Positions 37,297-49,700 of a DNA stretch of 64,000 nt are shown here, piece after piece. Source of the stretch: Histoplasma ohiense. Lineage: Eukaryota; Ascomycota; Eurotiomycetes; Onygenales; Ajellomycetaceae. The position numbers were made by a program, and so were the translations under genes. The stretch spans positions 1,984,001-2,048,000 of the forward strand of contig JAEVHH010000006.1 in NCBI GenBank assembly GCA_017607445.1, given 5' to 3'. Under the pieces are notes generated by a model, which made no database searches, was not told the DNA's origin, and saw nothing but the letters and a program-made list of their open reading frames with translations. How positions within the stretch are numbered: position 1 is the first letter of the stretch; every line of letters begins with the position of its first letter.

Positions 37297-37516
37297 CGGT
37301 GTTAGTCCACTGGGACAAAAGAGCTCAATCACCACCAACGCCGTGGTTGTATGGGGACGAATCACCCAACCCAATCCCTCCAACAGTCGGGGAGGGGCCT
37401 GTGTAAGAGGGGTTGAACCTGGTTGATTATTATCTGTTGGGGGTATGGATTCGTCCCCTCCACTACCAGCATGGCACTGGTGGTGATCGAGCTCATTTGT
37501 CCCAGTGGCCTAACAT
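37297..37516. repeat. Inverted repeat, arms 37297-37370 and 37447-37516
   Basis: The reverse complement of the left arm matches the right arm at roughly three quarters or more of positions, including GATTCGTCCCC, TGGTGGTGAT and TTGTCCCAGTGG blocks. The spacer is about 75 bases. Both arms translate to the same motif (ALVVIEL.CPSGL) on opposite strands. This is either a fold-back element or two tail-to-tail copies of a decayed repeat. Confidence 0.7.
37398..37431 (+). repeat. Direct repeat, copy 1
   Basis: A GTAAGAG-GGTTGAACCTGG-TTGATTAT sequence recurs at 38488-38520 with only a few changes, about 1.1 kb away. The two may be termini or internal parts of one decayed element. Confidence 0.65.
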
Positions 37517-37795
37517 GTAGGACCTCCAACACCCCATGCTACGCAGGCCAACTACCCCACGCAGCCACAAAAACGCCCAAATCATTCAAATCTGCAATAA
37601 AAATTGATTACAATAACTGGCATCTAGTTCCCTCATCGGGACTAGGCCTCTACATGCAAATACATAAAAACATGTCGGAGAAAAACACAAATCCTTCCTT
37701 TCTGTATCTGGATTATACCCCCAGTCGTCCTAATGCCGCGGGATCTCATATTTTATTGGTTTTCATGGTTATTGATCTATCATTCTCGTTCTCGT

Positions 37796-37880
37796 GGTTA
37801 TCATGGTGGTTATCCTGGGTATCCTGGGTATCATGGGTTATCTTGGTTATCATATCATAGTTATTGGGGTTATCATATAG
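37796..37880 (+). repeat. Minisatellite, unit GGTTATCATG
   Basis: About eight to nine imperfect tandem copies of a 9-10-bp unit (GGTTATC[AC]TG and shorter variants). One reading frame through it gives a Gly-Tyr-His/Pro repeat, but nothing around it supports a gene. Confidence 0.75.
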
Positions 37881-37946
37881 GCACTGGGGCCTGGCATCAT
37901 AATCGGTATTTCCATCATTTTGGCATCAATATTGGCGTCAGCATTT

Positions 37947-38160
37947 CTCTCATGAAATCCAACCTTTGAACCCCATGGTGTTATCATTCTCTGATGATAT
38001 CCATTTCTGAACCCCACGGCATTATTATTATTCTCTTGCAATATTGAATTTCAATACTATGGGGGCTCTCTCCAACTAGGAGGCAATATTGTTCTCTCGC
38101 AATGGTGTGTCGCAGCGGCTCTCCCCATATAGAAGGTAAACATCTCTCATGAAATCCAAC
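37947..38160 (+). repeat. Pair of direct repeats about 197 bp apart
   Basis: The 17-base word CTCTCATGAAATCCAAC occurs at 37947-37963 and 38144-38160. Each copy is followed by a diverged match ending in CCATGG, so the repeated unit is at least 30 bases. Confidence 0.7.
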
Positions 38161-38487
38161 ATTCAATTCCATGGCAATCCCCCTCATTCTGAGGGGTTTA
38201 AAATATGTTCTTTATCACAGAGTTGACCTTCTCAGTGGTGGTGTGCTTCGTGGTGTTCTTGGTATCCTTATCCTTGAGTGGTTATTGGTGTTGAAAAGGT
38301 TTCAGATGCAGTTGTTTGGTTCTCTGACGTTTCTTTGTAGTTGGTTGGTTGCTCGTGTACTAACAGGCATTTGATTATCTTTGAAGATATTGAGAATTGA
38401 GGTTTTTGAATCAAAAGAAAAAGAGGTTATCTAATGATGAGATTATTGCATGATATAACACTTTGTAGAAGTGCAAGGGCTTCATAA

Positions 38488-38520
38488 CCTGTAAGAGAGG
38501 TTGAACCTTGGTTGATTATC
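38488..38520 (+). repeat. Direct repeat, copy 2
   Basis: Second copy of the repeat at 37398-37431. It is followed by AT-rich DNA without genes up to about 39400. Confidence 0.65.
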
Positions 38521-39841
38521 ATGATCTATCTACAGTCTCAGGCATTAAGTTTGAAACCCCCCTGTGATGCCAAGATATTACTAACCCAAACTCAGTTATA
38601 TCAGAATGCTGCTTCTACTCTTCAAATTCAGAACAACAGACTTTTTGTTGGCCCTAGGCTGCCTATCACGGACTAGCGCACCGCACATATATGCCTCAGC
38701 TGCCGACATGCTAATACAACCACTTAGACGTCCCACACTTTTAAACACTGACTGAAAAAATCTTTGATAACTAGTTATGATTTTCATTATTAATCACAGC
38801 AGTACTTATTTAAATCTCATTACACTAGTACTAACTTTAGTTTATCACACATCTCAATGATCTCATTACACAAATGACAATGATTTTTTCATATTTTTAA
38901 AGAGACTTAATACTTAACTAACTTTAGTTCTAGTCTCTAACTCATAGTTCTAGTATTTATTTGCAGTATAGATGATGAGGAATGATGTGAGCTGAGTGTG
39001 AGTAATATATCTAGATTCTAGTGTATGTATATAGTCTAGGTAATAATATACACAACAACGTTATCCTACAAACTCTGGACCAGCACACTACACATATAAC
39101 CCTAGGTGTAAGTTATGTCTACAGCGTAGGTGCCGTACACCGACTCTGTATGACTGGAGTAAATAGAAATAATACATATCTGTCCTTCTCAATTTAGAAG
39201 TATTTTTTATATATAGTCTGACAGCTTTTAATTGACTGAGTTCACAACTTTGAACTGCTAAAGCTGCTAAAGCAAGTTGATTTATATTCATTATTAACTA
39301 CTAAATACTATCATGATATCCAACAGCAGCGTATGAGATTGAAGTTGTATTCTTTTGATTGGTGTTTCTAAGCTATACTATATCATGTGATTTAGTGCTC
39401 CAAGAAGTGGTGAAGTGCTCTAATGAAATAAGCACACCAGTCGCGTAGTCAACTTCGCTTTTCCCTTCAACAGCTGCCTTCCGCTTCAAAAAATAAAAAA
39501 GAAAGAAGAAAAAAAAACTCCACTCGCAATATAGTAATAGAGTCTCTTTCTTTTCTTCACTCGTTCTCCACAATCAGCGGACTGTGCCTTTGTGGACTTT
39601 AATGAAAAGGGCGGACAACGTTATCAAACGGGGACTAGCCGAATCTTGATGTTCTCAGCGAGTGCAGCGACCACTCTCTACGGGAGCCATGATGGAGAAT
39701 GCATGAACAGCGGAGTGGTACGGGACATCTCTCACCGCTTGTGAATTCTTTACGACGGATCCGATTCTATGATTTCCCTTATACTCCTTGCATTCTATTG
39801 AGCAAATCCCGTCCTACTTGCGGGGTAGGTAGCTTGAAACC
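38521..39841. other. AT-rich decayed DNA, then the sen1 upstream region
   Basis: From 38750 to 39400 the sequence is strongly AT-rich with short repeated words, including two 22-base matches (38670-38691 and 39077-39098) that differ only by transitions. From about 39540 composition returns to normal and should include the sen1 promoter. No gene is recognised. Confidence 0.5.
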
Positions 39842-42800
39842 ATGGCGGAGCTGATGGATGTTCTCGAGTGAGTTTTACTAGCAATTCATTTTGGTGTTAC
39901 TTTGTACATTGACAGAACTGTGGACCTTTTTTCTTTTGATATATATCTTCTGCTATGGGTCCCGTTACATCTGCAAAGCTACCTGTCATATTGCTAACTG
40001 ATGATGCACCTGTGGGTCCCAATAGGGAATTGAAAGCCCTCCCAGAAGAGCTACATATGCTCTGTCCCCGCCAAAACGATGATGACATGGGACTGTACAA
40101 TGATGAGCATATCCATTCCCTTGACCCGACCGACCCAGATGTGAAACCCAATGTCGAGAATCTCAATCGTATATCCGAAGCCACCTCGCGAAGACAGAAA
40201 TTCCTATCCTCCATGCGTCTTCTTGCGTTCAGCGGCGATGAAGTCGAGATCCAGCAGGAATGGATATGGAGGCGACTCGAGCACGACTTGGAGAAATGCG
40301 ACTTGTGCATTAAGGAATATTATAAGGGAAAGGTGTGGCTGATGGATATGTTGGGCGAGAGCTACGATGAGTTAGAGGTCGAGAAGTTTGGCAGAATCAT
40401 TGATGAACAGGATATTAAGCGGATTGTGAAGAACTTGGATCGGGCGACGGAGATATTGAAGACTGTTGCACCCCAACAGCGAAGTCTTTCGGTCTTGGAT
40501 CGTGCAGCCTTGTTATCGATTTTCGAAGCCATGAGCTCAAAGGCGATGCTGAACGAGGACGACATACTCCGGGCCCATTTTGACGAACCGTTTACCTTGG
40601 TGCAAAGCAACCGGACATTGAAGATGCCCGAATATATACCCGCAACCACTCAGTTTCTTTTCGATGCGAATGATCAACGGCGCCGTTGGGCGTTCACTTC
40701 ATGGGGAAGAATGAAAGCACCCCCGACCACGCCAGAGTTCGACTGGGCAGTCAAGGAGCCGCTACTTGCAGCTCTTCGCAAGGCATCTTGCCCTCCTGTT
40801 CAACCAGATCTAGTCCGGAGGCTGTGGGAGGGCATCCATGCTATTGTACAACGGCTAGATAAAGAACAAATCACTCACAACCTTAGAGCTTTAGAAATTG
40901 ACCCTTGTCGATTATCAGTTGACCACCTTGCTGTCCCAACGCCAGGTTTACGCTCACTATTGAACACCGTTCAAATTTTTCTCGAGAAAGCGCCAAGTGA
41001 TTTCTGGGACGCCATGCAAACCATTTCCCCGCAGGCTATCATTGAACAGATCTTTTATAACCCCCAGTTCGATGCGTTTCTACTTGAGTCGCGCGATGAT
41101 AATTCCTTTGAGAAACCTTCACCTTTGCGGGATATGTTGTCATGGATCGAGCCGTTCATGGCTTCTCTTCAAGGCACACACCAGCCTCAAGCATGCAGAG
41201 TACTTGTTTTCCAACTTCTCACCAGGCTACAGGACTCACGCTTTCCAGCAATTTCGAGATATATTTGCTTTCGAAGCGGACTGTCCACCCTCGTTTCTAC
41301 ATTGCGGACCTTCACGGATAACGAGTCAACAAGAGGTTCCGTTGCCAGGGTTGTTCTATCTGACACTCTTGAAGTTACAAGTGATAATATCGGCTATTTC
41401 ATGGAACCTCCTGAATTTCCAATCGAAGGAAGTAAAAAGGTTATCTCCGGCCTATGCGTGGATGTAATTCGAAACGCCCTTGCTCTAGAATGTCAGTCCT
41501 TGAAGTCTGATTACGAGGTTATTCTTCGTCGGAAACCTATGGCGCATGGCGTGAGCACGTACTCTGCTAAGATTTGGGATGCTGTTGTCCAGCATCTGCA
41601 TGAGGATAATCTTGGGCTTTCCAACGCTGCTCTCATGGGTATTTTGCCCCTTGTTGGATTAGAGAAATTCTCCACCAAAGGCGAGAATAGCAAGGAGAAA
41701 ACCCATTTCAACGTCATCTACGGACACTTGACACACCTTGCTTGTCAGATCCTTGAAAGGCTAGCTGACTTTAAGCCGGAACATTTGGATAGTTTATTTA
41801 AGAGCCATGACACGAATGGCTCGTTGATTTCGGCCCTTTTCTCCGCCGATCTAAATACCTATCAAGCTGCAGTAGATCTTATCAAAACTATTAGTGGTCA
41901 ATCTGGCCGCAAGGAGGCAATATCTCACCTCCTACAGTCCTTCTGTGCGACGACGATGTACGGATTCAGCTTCTCATTCCGACGAATATCCAACATGAAA
42001 ACTTTTGCATCTGCCCCTCGGATGCTAAAAACTGGGACTGATATTATAGATGTGCTTTGCGACTCTGAAACTGGCATCCTTAGAACGCGAAAACTTGTTG
42101 ATCGCGTGGAGGCCTTTTCCCTTCAGAGACTATGGGAGTATCAATGGCAAGCTCTCTCCACTATATTCCAGCAAACGGAGACCTGGCATTTGATGGGAAA
42201 TGATAGGATGGTTATGCTAGAATTTTGCCGCGATACTATCCAGTTTGCGGACCTTCTTTTCAACCAATTCACTATCTTTGCGAGCAGTATTTCCGAATTT
42301 GATCCGTCCGAGTCCCAATCAGCAAAGGAACACTTGGTCAAAGCCCCTGCGGTGACATTGGACTCGATGGTCAGATGGCTTCGTTTGAAAGATGATTATT
42401 TAGCGACCACATTAGTAGGCCTTGTTGCGAAGCTTCTCCGGCGTATGGGAGAATTAGACGTAACCCTTGCTGGAGATACTTTGAAGTATATTGAGGATGT
42501 GGCTCGAACTTCTCTCATCAAAACCATATTAACTGCGCAGGAAAAGGCTGAGCTTGTGAGAGCTCTCGAATCATACTATAAAAAGCCATTCGTAACAGTG
42601 CAGAATACCACTGTCCAGAAGAAAAAGAAGCAGACTACCATCACCTCATATGCGAAGCCAATCGATCTTACAAGTGTTTCAAGCCCCTCTAAGATATCTG
42701 GAAGTGATGAGGATGAATTTGACGACATCCCGGACGAAGTGCTTATGCAACTCTCTGGATCTGTTGAACTCAACAAAGCACGCATCGCTGCTCAAAAACG

Positions 42801-45800
42801 TCCGGAGAAGTCTGTCATTTCGTCTAAAAGTGCTCCTCGACCCATCAAACCCGTCACGAATGTCCTTTCCTTCCGTGAGAAACGAGAACGGGAAAAAGAA
42901 GAAAAAAAACGGCGTGATTTGGCTGAGTTAGCTCGATTGAAAAAGAAGATCCCATCTCAAACTGCCAATCAAGGCTCTGGTTTGCAAGGAATTAATGTTA
43001 ACATTGATGAACGTGGACCTGTTGAGAGCATGATGGTCTCCGACTCCGATTCGGATGCGGATAGCGAGGATAGTGAGGGTGATGATGGAGACGCTCCCGG
43101 ACGAAAGGCCACATCTAAACCAGATGCAGTGAAGGCATATGAGGAAAGCAGGAGAAAGCTAATAAGCCAACGTGGTCCTGTTAGGAAAGTTAAACTTGTG
43201 CGGTCTGCTAAAGATATGCGAGCGAGGCTCTCGCCAGACCTATCACTGCTCCACAGGACCTTGCTGAGCTGGGAATTCTTCGCGAATGGTGACCTTCCTC
43301 CGAATTCTGGCCGTACAGACTATAGCCTTGTTTCAAATACGTTTGCTGATGCGGCGGATTACCAAAAAACTTTCGAACCCCTGTTGATATTAGAAGCATG
43401 GCAAAGCTTCCAGTCAGCGAAAGAAGAAGGTGGTTTCAAGGCCTTCGAAATCAAGGTTTCAAATCGCATGTCTGTGGATGCCTTTGTTGAGGTTATCACC
43501 TTCATGCAACCTACGGAGGCTAAGGATTTGGGATTGGCGGAATCCGATCTTGTTCTGCTATCTAAATCGAACAATCCAAGCTCTGATGAAAAGGCGCCAC
43601 ATTGTCTCGCAAGAATTTTCCGGTCAGTTAAAAAGAAAGGGATGATGGAAATTTCCTACCGCATCAATCCTTCGAACCCACTCATGTCCTCAATTTTACC
43701 GGGAGCTTCACTATATGCCGTCCGAGTTGCGTCTTTAACTCCCGTGGAGCGAGAATACGGAGCCTTGATGGCGCTGAAGTACTACGATCTGAGCGAGGAA
43801 ATCATCAAAGCCAAGCCATCACCCATATTGAACTATTCGCTGGAGTCTCTTAAGCCCATCATTGATACTTACAAAGTCAACCCTGCACAGGCAAAAGCTG
43901 TCAGGTCGGCAATGGATAATGACGCGTTCACATTGATTCAGGGGTATGCGTAAAATGATCTCTTGCATTTGTTAACTTTCGTAATGCTAATTGTTATTCC
44001 CAGCCCTCCGGGTTCGGGCAAAACCAAAACCATAGTCGCCTTGGTGGGTGCCATTTTGACCCCTGTCTTTGCTGAGCAAAAGATCACCCGACCCGGGTCA
44101 TCGGGCGACTTCAGACCAGCGACACGAGCTACGACCTCCGGGAAACTTCTTGTTTGCGCACCAAGCAATGCAGCTGTTGATGAGTTGGTGATGAGGTTCA
44201 AGGAAGGGGTCATCACGTCGAGTGGACAAAAGCAAAATATCTCCGTTGTCCGTCTCGGCCGAAGTGATGCGATTAACTCGAATGTCATGGATGTAACTTT
44301 GGATGAACTTGTAAATGCAAAGCTTGGGCAAAATGGTCGCAAAAATGGCGGTGAGAAGGATCTCCAAAGTTACTATTCGGAACATAAGGGAGCTTGCACC
44401 CAGTTCAACGAAATTCGCGAAAGACTTGATCAGTGTCGTGCAAAGGGACAACATGTTCCGTCTGAGCTGGAGCGGGAATTTGATCTGTTGAAGCGGAAGA
44501 AAGCGCAACTTAGTCAGGCCATTGATAATGCCAGGGATAGTAACCAGGCAGCAGCCCGTAATGCTGACCTTGCGAGAAAAAAGGTTCAGCAGGAGATCAT
44601 TAACGGGTCGCATGTCATATGTGCAACTTTGAGCGGAAGCGGTCACGAAATGTTTCAGTCACTGAGCATCGAGTTTGAAACGGTCGTCATCGATGAGGCA
44701 GCACAGTCTATTGAGCTTAGCGCTCTTATCCCTCTCAAGTACGGTTGTTCCAAATGTATCCTTGTTGGTGATCCTAAACAACTACCGCCAACGGTTCTCT
44801 CAAAAGTTGCGTCGCGCTTCCAATATGAACAGAGCTTGTTCGTCAGAATGCAAGCCAATCACCCCAAAGATGTCCATCTTCTCGATACCCAGTACCGAAT
44901 GCACCCAGAAATCAGCCGTTTCCCAAGCGCCGCATTTTACGATGGTCGACTTAAAGATGGGCCAGATATGGCTAAATTGCGAGTTCGGCCGTGGCATAGT
45001 AGCGAACTTCTGGGCCCTTATCGTTTTTTCGACGTGCAAGGGCTCCATTCAAGCGCTCCAAAGGGCCATTCATTGGTTAATTTAGCAGAACTCCGCGTGG
45101 CGATGAAGCTCTACGAACGGTTGACTATTGATTATATGACTTACGACTTTAAGGGCAAGATCGGAATTATCACTCCGTACAAAGGCCAACTTAGAGAAAT
45201 GAAAAATCAGTTTGCGAACAAGTACGGGAGTTCAATTTTTACCACAGTCGAGTTTAACACCACAGACGCATTTCAGGGACGAGAGTGTGAAGTCATAATT
45301 TTCTCTTGTGTGCGAGCATCTAATCGTGGGATCGGTTTCTTGGCTGATATCCGCCGGATGAACGTTGGGCTGACTCGTGCAAAATCATCACTTTGGGTGC
45401 TTGGGAATTCACAGTCACTCGTCCAAGGCGAATTCTGGAACGGGCTTATTACCGACGCTCAGTCGAGAAACTTGTATACCCAGGGGGATATCCTGAAACT
45501 CTTGCAGAGGCCGCAAATCAGCCTAGATATGGAGCTGAAAGATGTGCAGATGATTGACGCTCCGAGCGAGAAGAACTCACCACCATCAAGAAACGGATCT
45601 ATGACTCCAGGTTGGAATGGAAGTAGCCGTCCGTCGTCGGCTCTATCAACAGGTCGTGTTTCCAGTACCCATCCTGCGTCCTCCAAGGACACACCGGGCC
45701 ATAGTCCTACGCTAGTGCCTTCAACTGGTCCTGAAGGGCCTTCAGGCGGCAAATTCGGTTTGAACGACTTAGCCATGTGTGGATTTTGCGGGAGCTACGA

Positions 45801-46756
45801 GCACATGACGACAAACTGCGATAACGCGGAGGCCAAAATGGCCAGCCACGGCGCCTGCTGGCGATGTGGAGATGTTTCACACTCTAAGCGTAATTGTAAG
45901 GCAGAACGCTGTCTCCGGTGCGGTGCCTTTGGTCACTCAGCCCGCCAATGCACATCAACAGTTGTCCTCTCCAAACAGGAGAAGTATAAAATCGCCCGCG
46001 ACGAACATCACCATGCGCAAGCTCAAAAAGCAAATATCGAGCGACAGCGGCAAAAACAACTTGGCGACCACGATCCAAAAGTGCCAGTTATCCAGGTGCC
46101 GTCAAAAGTCGCCTCGAATGCACCGTCATCCGCCGGAATACTTCATCAAGGACAGGACCTGCAGGACTCGCCAAATGCTGATCAGGGAAATTCGGGCAAA
46201 CGAAAGCGGATGGAAACAGATCTTCCTAGCTCGCGCCCAAACTTGAAAGTTCGAAAACCAAATGCCCAGTTTAACGCTCAGTTTGCGGCGCCTATGAATG
46301 CCCCAAAGGGCCCACGGGGAAAGAAATTAGACCCCCATATCGTTGCTCCTCCTACCAGCGTAAGGCCTTGCTCGAATCATTTTCGAAGGGAAATCCCATG
46401 TATATTTTAATTAACTAATAAATTTTTGTTTCAAGGACCTGGTAATACCGTCTAAATCTGAACAGGGACATCAGCCAATAACCTCCAAAGGTCAACAACT
46501 TTCACATGCTCGTTCGGGGACTGAACAGGAGAAACAGACGACAAATGTAAGTTCAGGCAAATCTTCCTCTCCCATCCTCTCCTCGTGATGGAAGTAGTGT
46601 CGTAATAACAGCAATCCTTGACAGAGCGGGCCCCAACCACTTCCTACGTCACGTCCTAGTAATCCTCGTCCACGTCCAAATGGTGAAAACAGAGGCCCAC
46701 CACCAATGAGAAAGAAGAAACCAACCAACATATTTATTCAACCGAAAAGAAGATAG
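39842..46756 (+). CDS. sen1: RNA/DNA helicase Sen1
   Basis: Six exons (39842-39867, 39916-39963, 40026-43943, 44004-46359, 46436-46546, 46625-46756) give about 2196 aa, close to yeast Sen1 (2231). Sen1 is a superfamily 1B helicase that ends non-coding transcription by RNA polymerase II and removes R-loops. The large N-terminal half is the helical Sen1 N domain. A charged linker (about 860-1080) follows. The helicase core begins at the intron 3 splice: Walker A GPPGSGKTKT (1331 on), Walker B IDEAAQ (D1561), GDPKQLPPTV, DTQYRMHPEIS, and the final GLTRAKSSLWVLG motif. Three CCHC zinc knuckles follow at about 1923-1980 (CGFCGSYEHMTTNC, CWRCGDVSHSKRNC, CLRCGAFGHSARQC). The tail is basic and ends NIFIQPKRR. 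The first two exons are tiny and less certain; the third intron 5' of the core has a CTAAC branch site. Confidence 0.9.
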
Positions 46757-49700
46757 AAGTTGGCCCTTTTGCTTCTTTGTTTTTTGTCTCAAGACTTTGT
46801 ATTTCTATTTCTTCCATTTTAGCCCGTTTCTTGAGGAACTGCAGCTCGGCTTCGCTTAGCCTTGCATGGTTGTGAACGCACATTGGAGCGCATAGATCTT
46901 GTAGCATTATTTTTTATTATTTTCTTTACTTCTTTATGCCATTTTATGACGTTTCTTTTATGTTTTTGTCGTAGTTTTTTCTCATTTTGTTTTATTTTTT
47001 GACGGTAAAGGCATGTTTCTTCCAACTTCCCGCTAATTCATGATTTTCAGGAAAGACAAATGAGCAAAGAAGCGAGACGAAGAAAGCATCCGGGCGGCGT
47101 TTGGTAGACTATTTTTGTTATTATTTTTATGTGTCATGGTTTCCACGTTTCTGTTGAACCATTTTTTGAGGGCATGGTTGGTTCTCTGTTCTCAACACAC
47201 TGACAATGTTGGATATCTATCTGTACATCATCTGGCATTTATTGTTTTTGATGAAACGTTCATTTAGCCACCGGGGCGATCAGGCACATCGTAACATTCG
47301 TGTCAGATTATTATTATTTTTTTTTTAGTGCTCGCTCAGCTCTTGGGATTGACCTTGAATTGGTCGTATAGACAATGTCAATATCTGTCACCGCCACTGT
47401 GGTGTTCCTTGGAAACTGGCCAGCGTGTTCATGATACGTACACGAATCAATGGGTAACATGTTTTCGTAAATATGACTTACTCTACTCGAGGTTCCAGAG
47501 CCATTAAGGCTGTTCCACTCTCCGGAAAGCCCACACGAGTGTCGGTGTCAAAATTCTATGTCAAACTAATAACACTCTGGGTCGAGGATGGGGTAATGAA
47601 TAAATGAATTGATCATTGAAATCTATGCTTGAGAGAATACAAAGAATCAGGCTCACATGCTGGGTATGCATACGGGTGCATATCTACCCTTGTTAGTTAT
47701 CGGTGTGGGTGGGTATACATGCACTGAAGATATGTCTGATGTATATTAAAAAAAAAAAAAAAAAAAAACAGACAGAGTACCAACCCATTAACAGATCACC
47801 AGCTTGCAGATAGTCAGTCACTTCAACGTGTGGATATCCGTCAAATCTGCCTTCGTCCATCGTACCATGTATGTGTTACCATACCATCTACTGGAACAAG
47901 CATGAGGGATATGGAATGTAATTCTGAACAGGATATAGGATATATCCATCGAAGTCTACGGCTCTGACAACCGTAATCTACTTCCGCATATTCCACAGTT
48001 GAAATACTGATTAGCTGAGAGCCGGGTATCTCTTTTCCCATCACAGGCCCTTGTGCATGAGAAAAAGGAGAGAATCGTCTTCCTATAGCTGGCATCTGTT
48101 TCGGAATGTATCGTAGATCATAAATGGTGAAAGGTGTTGATTTCGCTTTTATCAGAGATGCATCGCACTGCGTATAAGGGGACAGAAGGAGAGAAACTTG
48201 TCCCCCATAGCTGCTTCTTCGATACAAGCTAGCGATGGCGATGTATCAAAGTCAGCTAAGGCGGTCAATGGTAGGGGAATGCGGGCCGAAGGCGACAGAA
48301 GCGGGAAGGCGCTCCTGGTCTAAGACAGGTGGTAGCAGGAAGAGGCATCTTTCTATTGATGTTCAGTTCTGTTTATAACTAACTAGCCGTCGGTCCGGTA
48401 GGATAATGGCAGAATGGGGCCGATGTTCTCCAGCTTGTGTGAGCCGTGGGGAAGAAGTAAACGTATGATTATCCAGAAAGGGCAACAATTAGTTACGCCA
48501 GTTAACAGATCATGGCAGGCAGATTAGATTTCTGACTGTGAAACCATGAGTGGTCATCTTGTTTATTCGTGTGTACTTGGTCACGTCATATTGTTATGAG
48601 GAAGTGAAGTTGAAGTGAGCCGTAAGATCAAATTCACGCCTGAAGTATGCTCTGCTATATCTCATGCTGTTTCTAAAACTCAGCTGAATAATCTTTACAT
48701 GTAAGGTAGGGGATGTGGATAAATAGATGTTTCATTTCCCAATACGTGAGAAAGAGGAATAATCGGTTAATCAACTGGTAGGCGTGCATTATTCATTAAA
48801 AACGAAACATCGACAGGTCAATAAACCGAATGAGTGGGAAGGAAGACGAGATTCTCAATCCCGACATTAGGGAATTGCTCATGTCTCCCTAGACTCCCTT
48901 TGATTTGCATGGTGTGATTTGATAGTGGCGTGCTTGTTGACAAGTGCGTGCTTGCATAATTGCGAGAACGGTTTGCCGTCGCGAATGAATGGGTATCGCT
49001 GCACCATTGACGTTTGGTGATATTACAGAGCCTCTGTATTTGTGGTTGAGGTTCCAGATCGAGGTCTGAGAAGGTCTCCACAGGCCAGCCCGAGACCATC
49101 CATGGTGCACTGACTTCCTCGAAACGGCCTATCAAAATTGGACAATGCGGGTTCCGTTTGCAAGAAACGGTTGACAGCAACAAAGGGGTGCAGGGCGACC
49201 TTTATGGGTCGTTCTCGAATATGACGACAATGCCTAATATCCATTAATATCCATACACCAGGATTGAACCGGATGCGACTCTGCAGGAGCTTTCTTTTCG
49301 GTGACATCTGCTTGCTGGGGAAAATTAAAATATTGTATATTTATGTCTTTGAGTTGGAAATTGTGAAATTTCCCCGTTGGTGAAGCAAAATATCTGATAT
49401 ATGGTTTCTGATTAATGGAGTGGTTGGCTGGCTGTTGTTCCACAGCTTGCTTGCCATATTGATCGACGTTCGAGGCGTTCACCCTAATTATCTACGCTGC
49501 GTATTTTCTCTGAGATTCCTCAAGAAGCAGCAGATCAAGATAGAACTCGATCACATCCCGTAGTTTCAGAAGTTAAACAACAAAATGTTCATGGATAATG
49601 CACTCTCATCTCACCTGGAGCCACGGTGGTCAGCCTGCAACTACAAGACATTGACATGTAGACAAGAATAGGAGTAGAAATATTTATTTGCACACCGCAC

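Noticed and set aside
37733..37969. Gly-Tyr-His-rich frame that might be a small secreted protein
   Set aside because: It is the translation of a minisatellite with no signal peptide, splice sites or promoter to support it.
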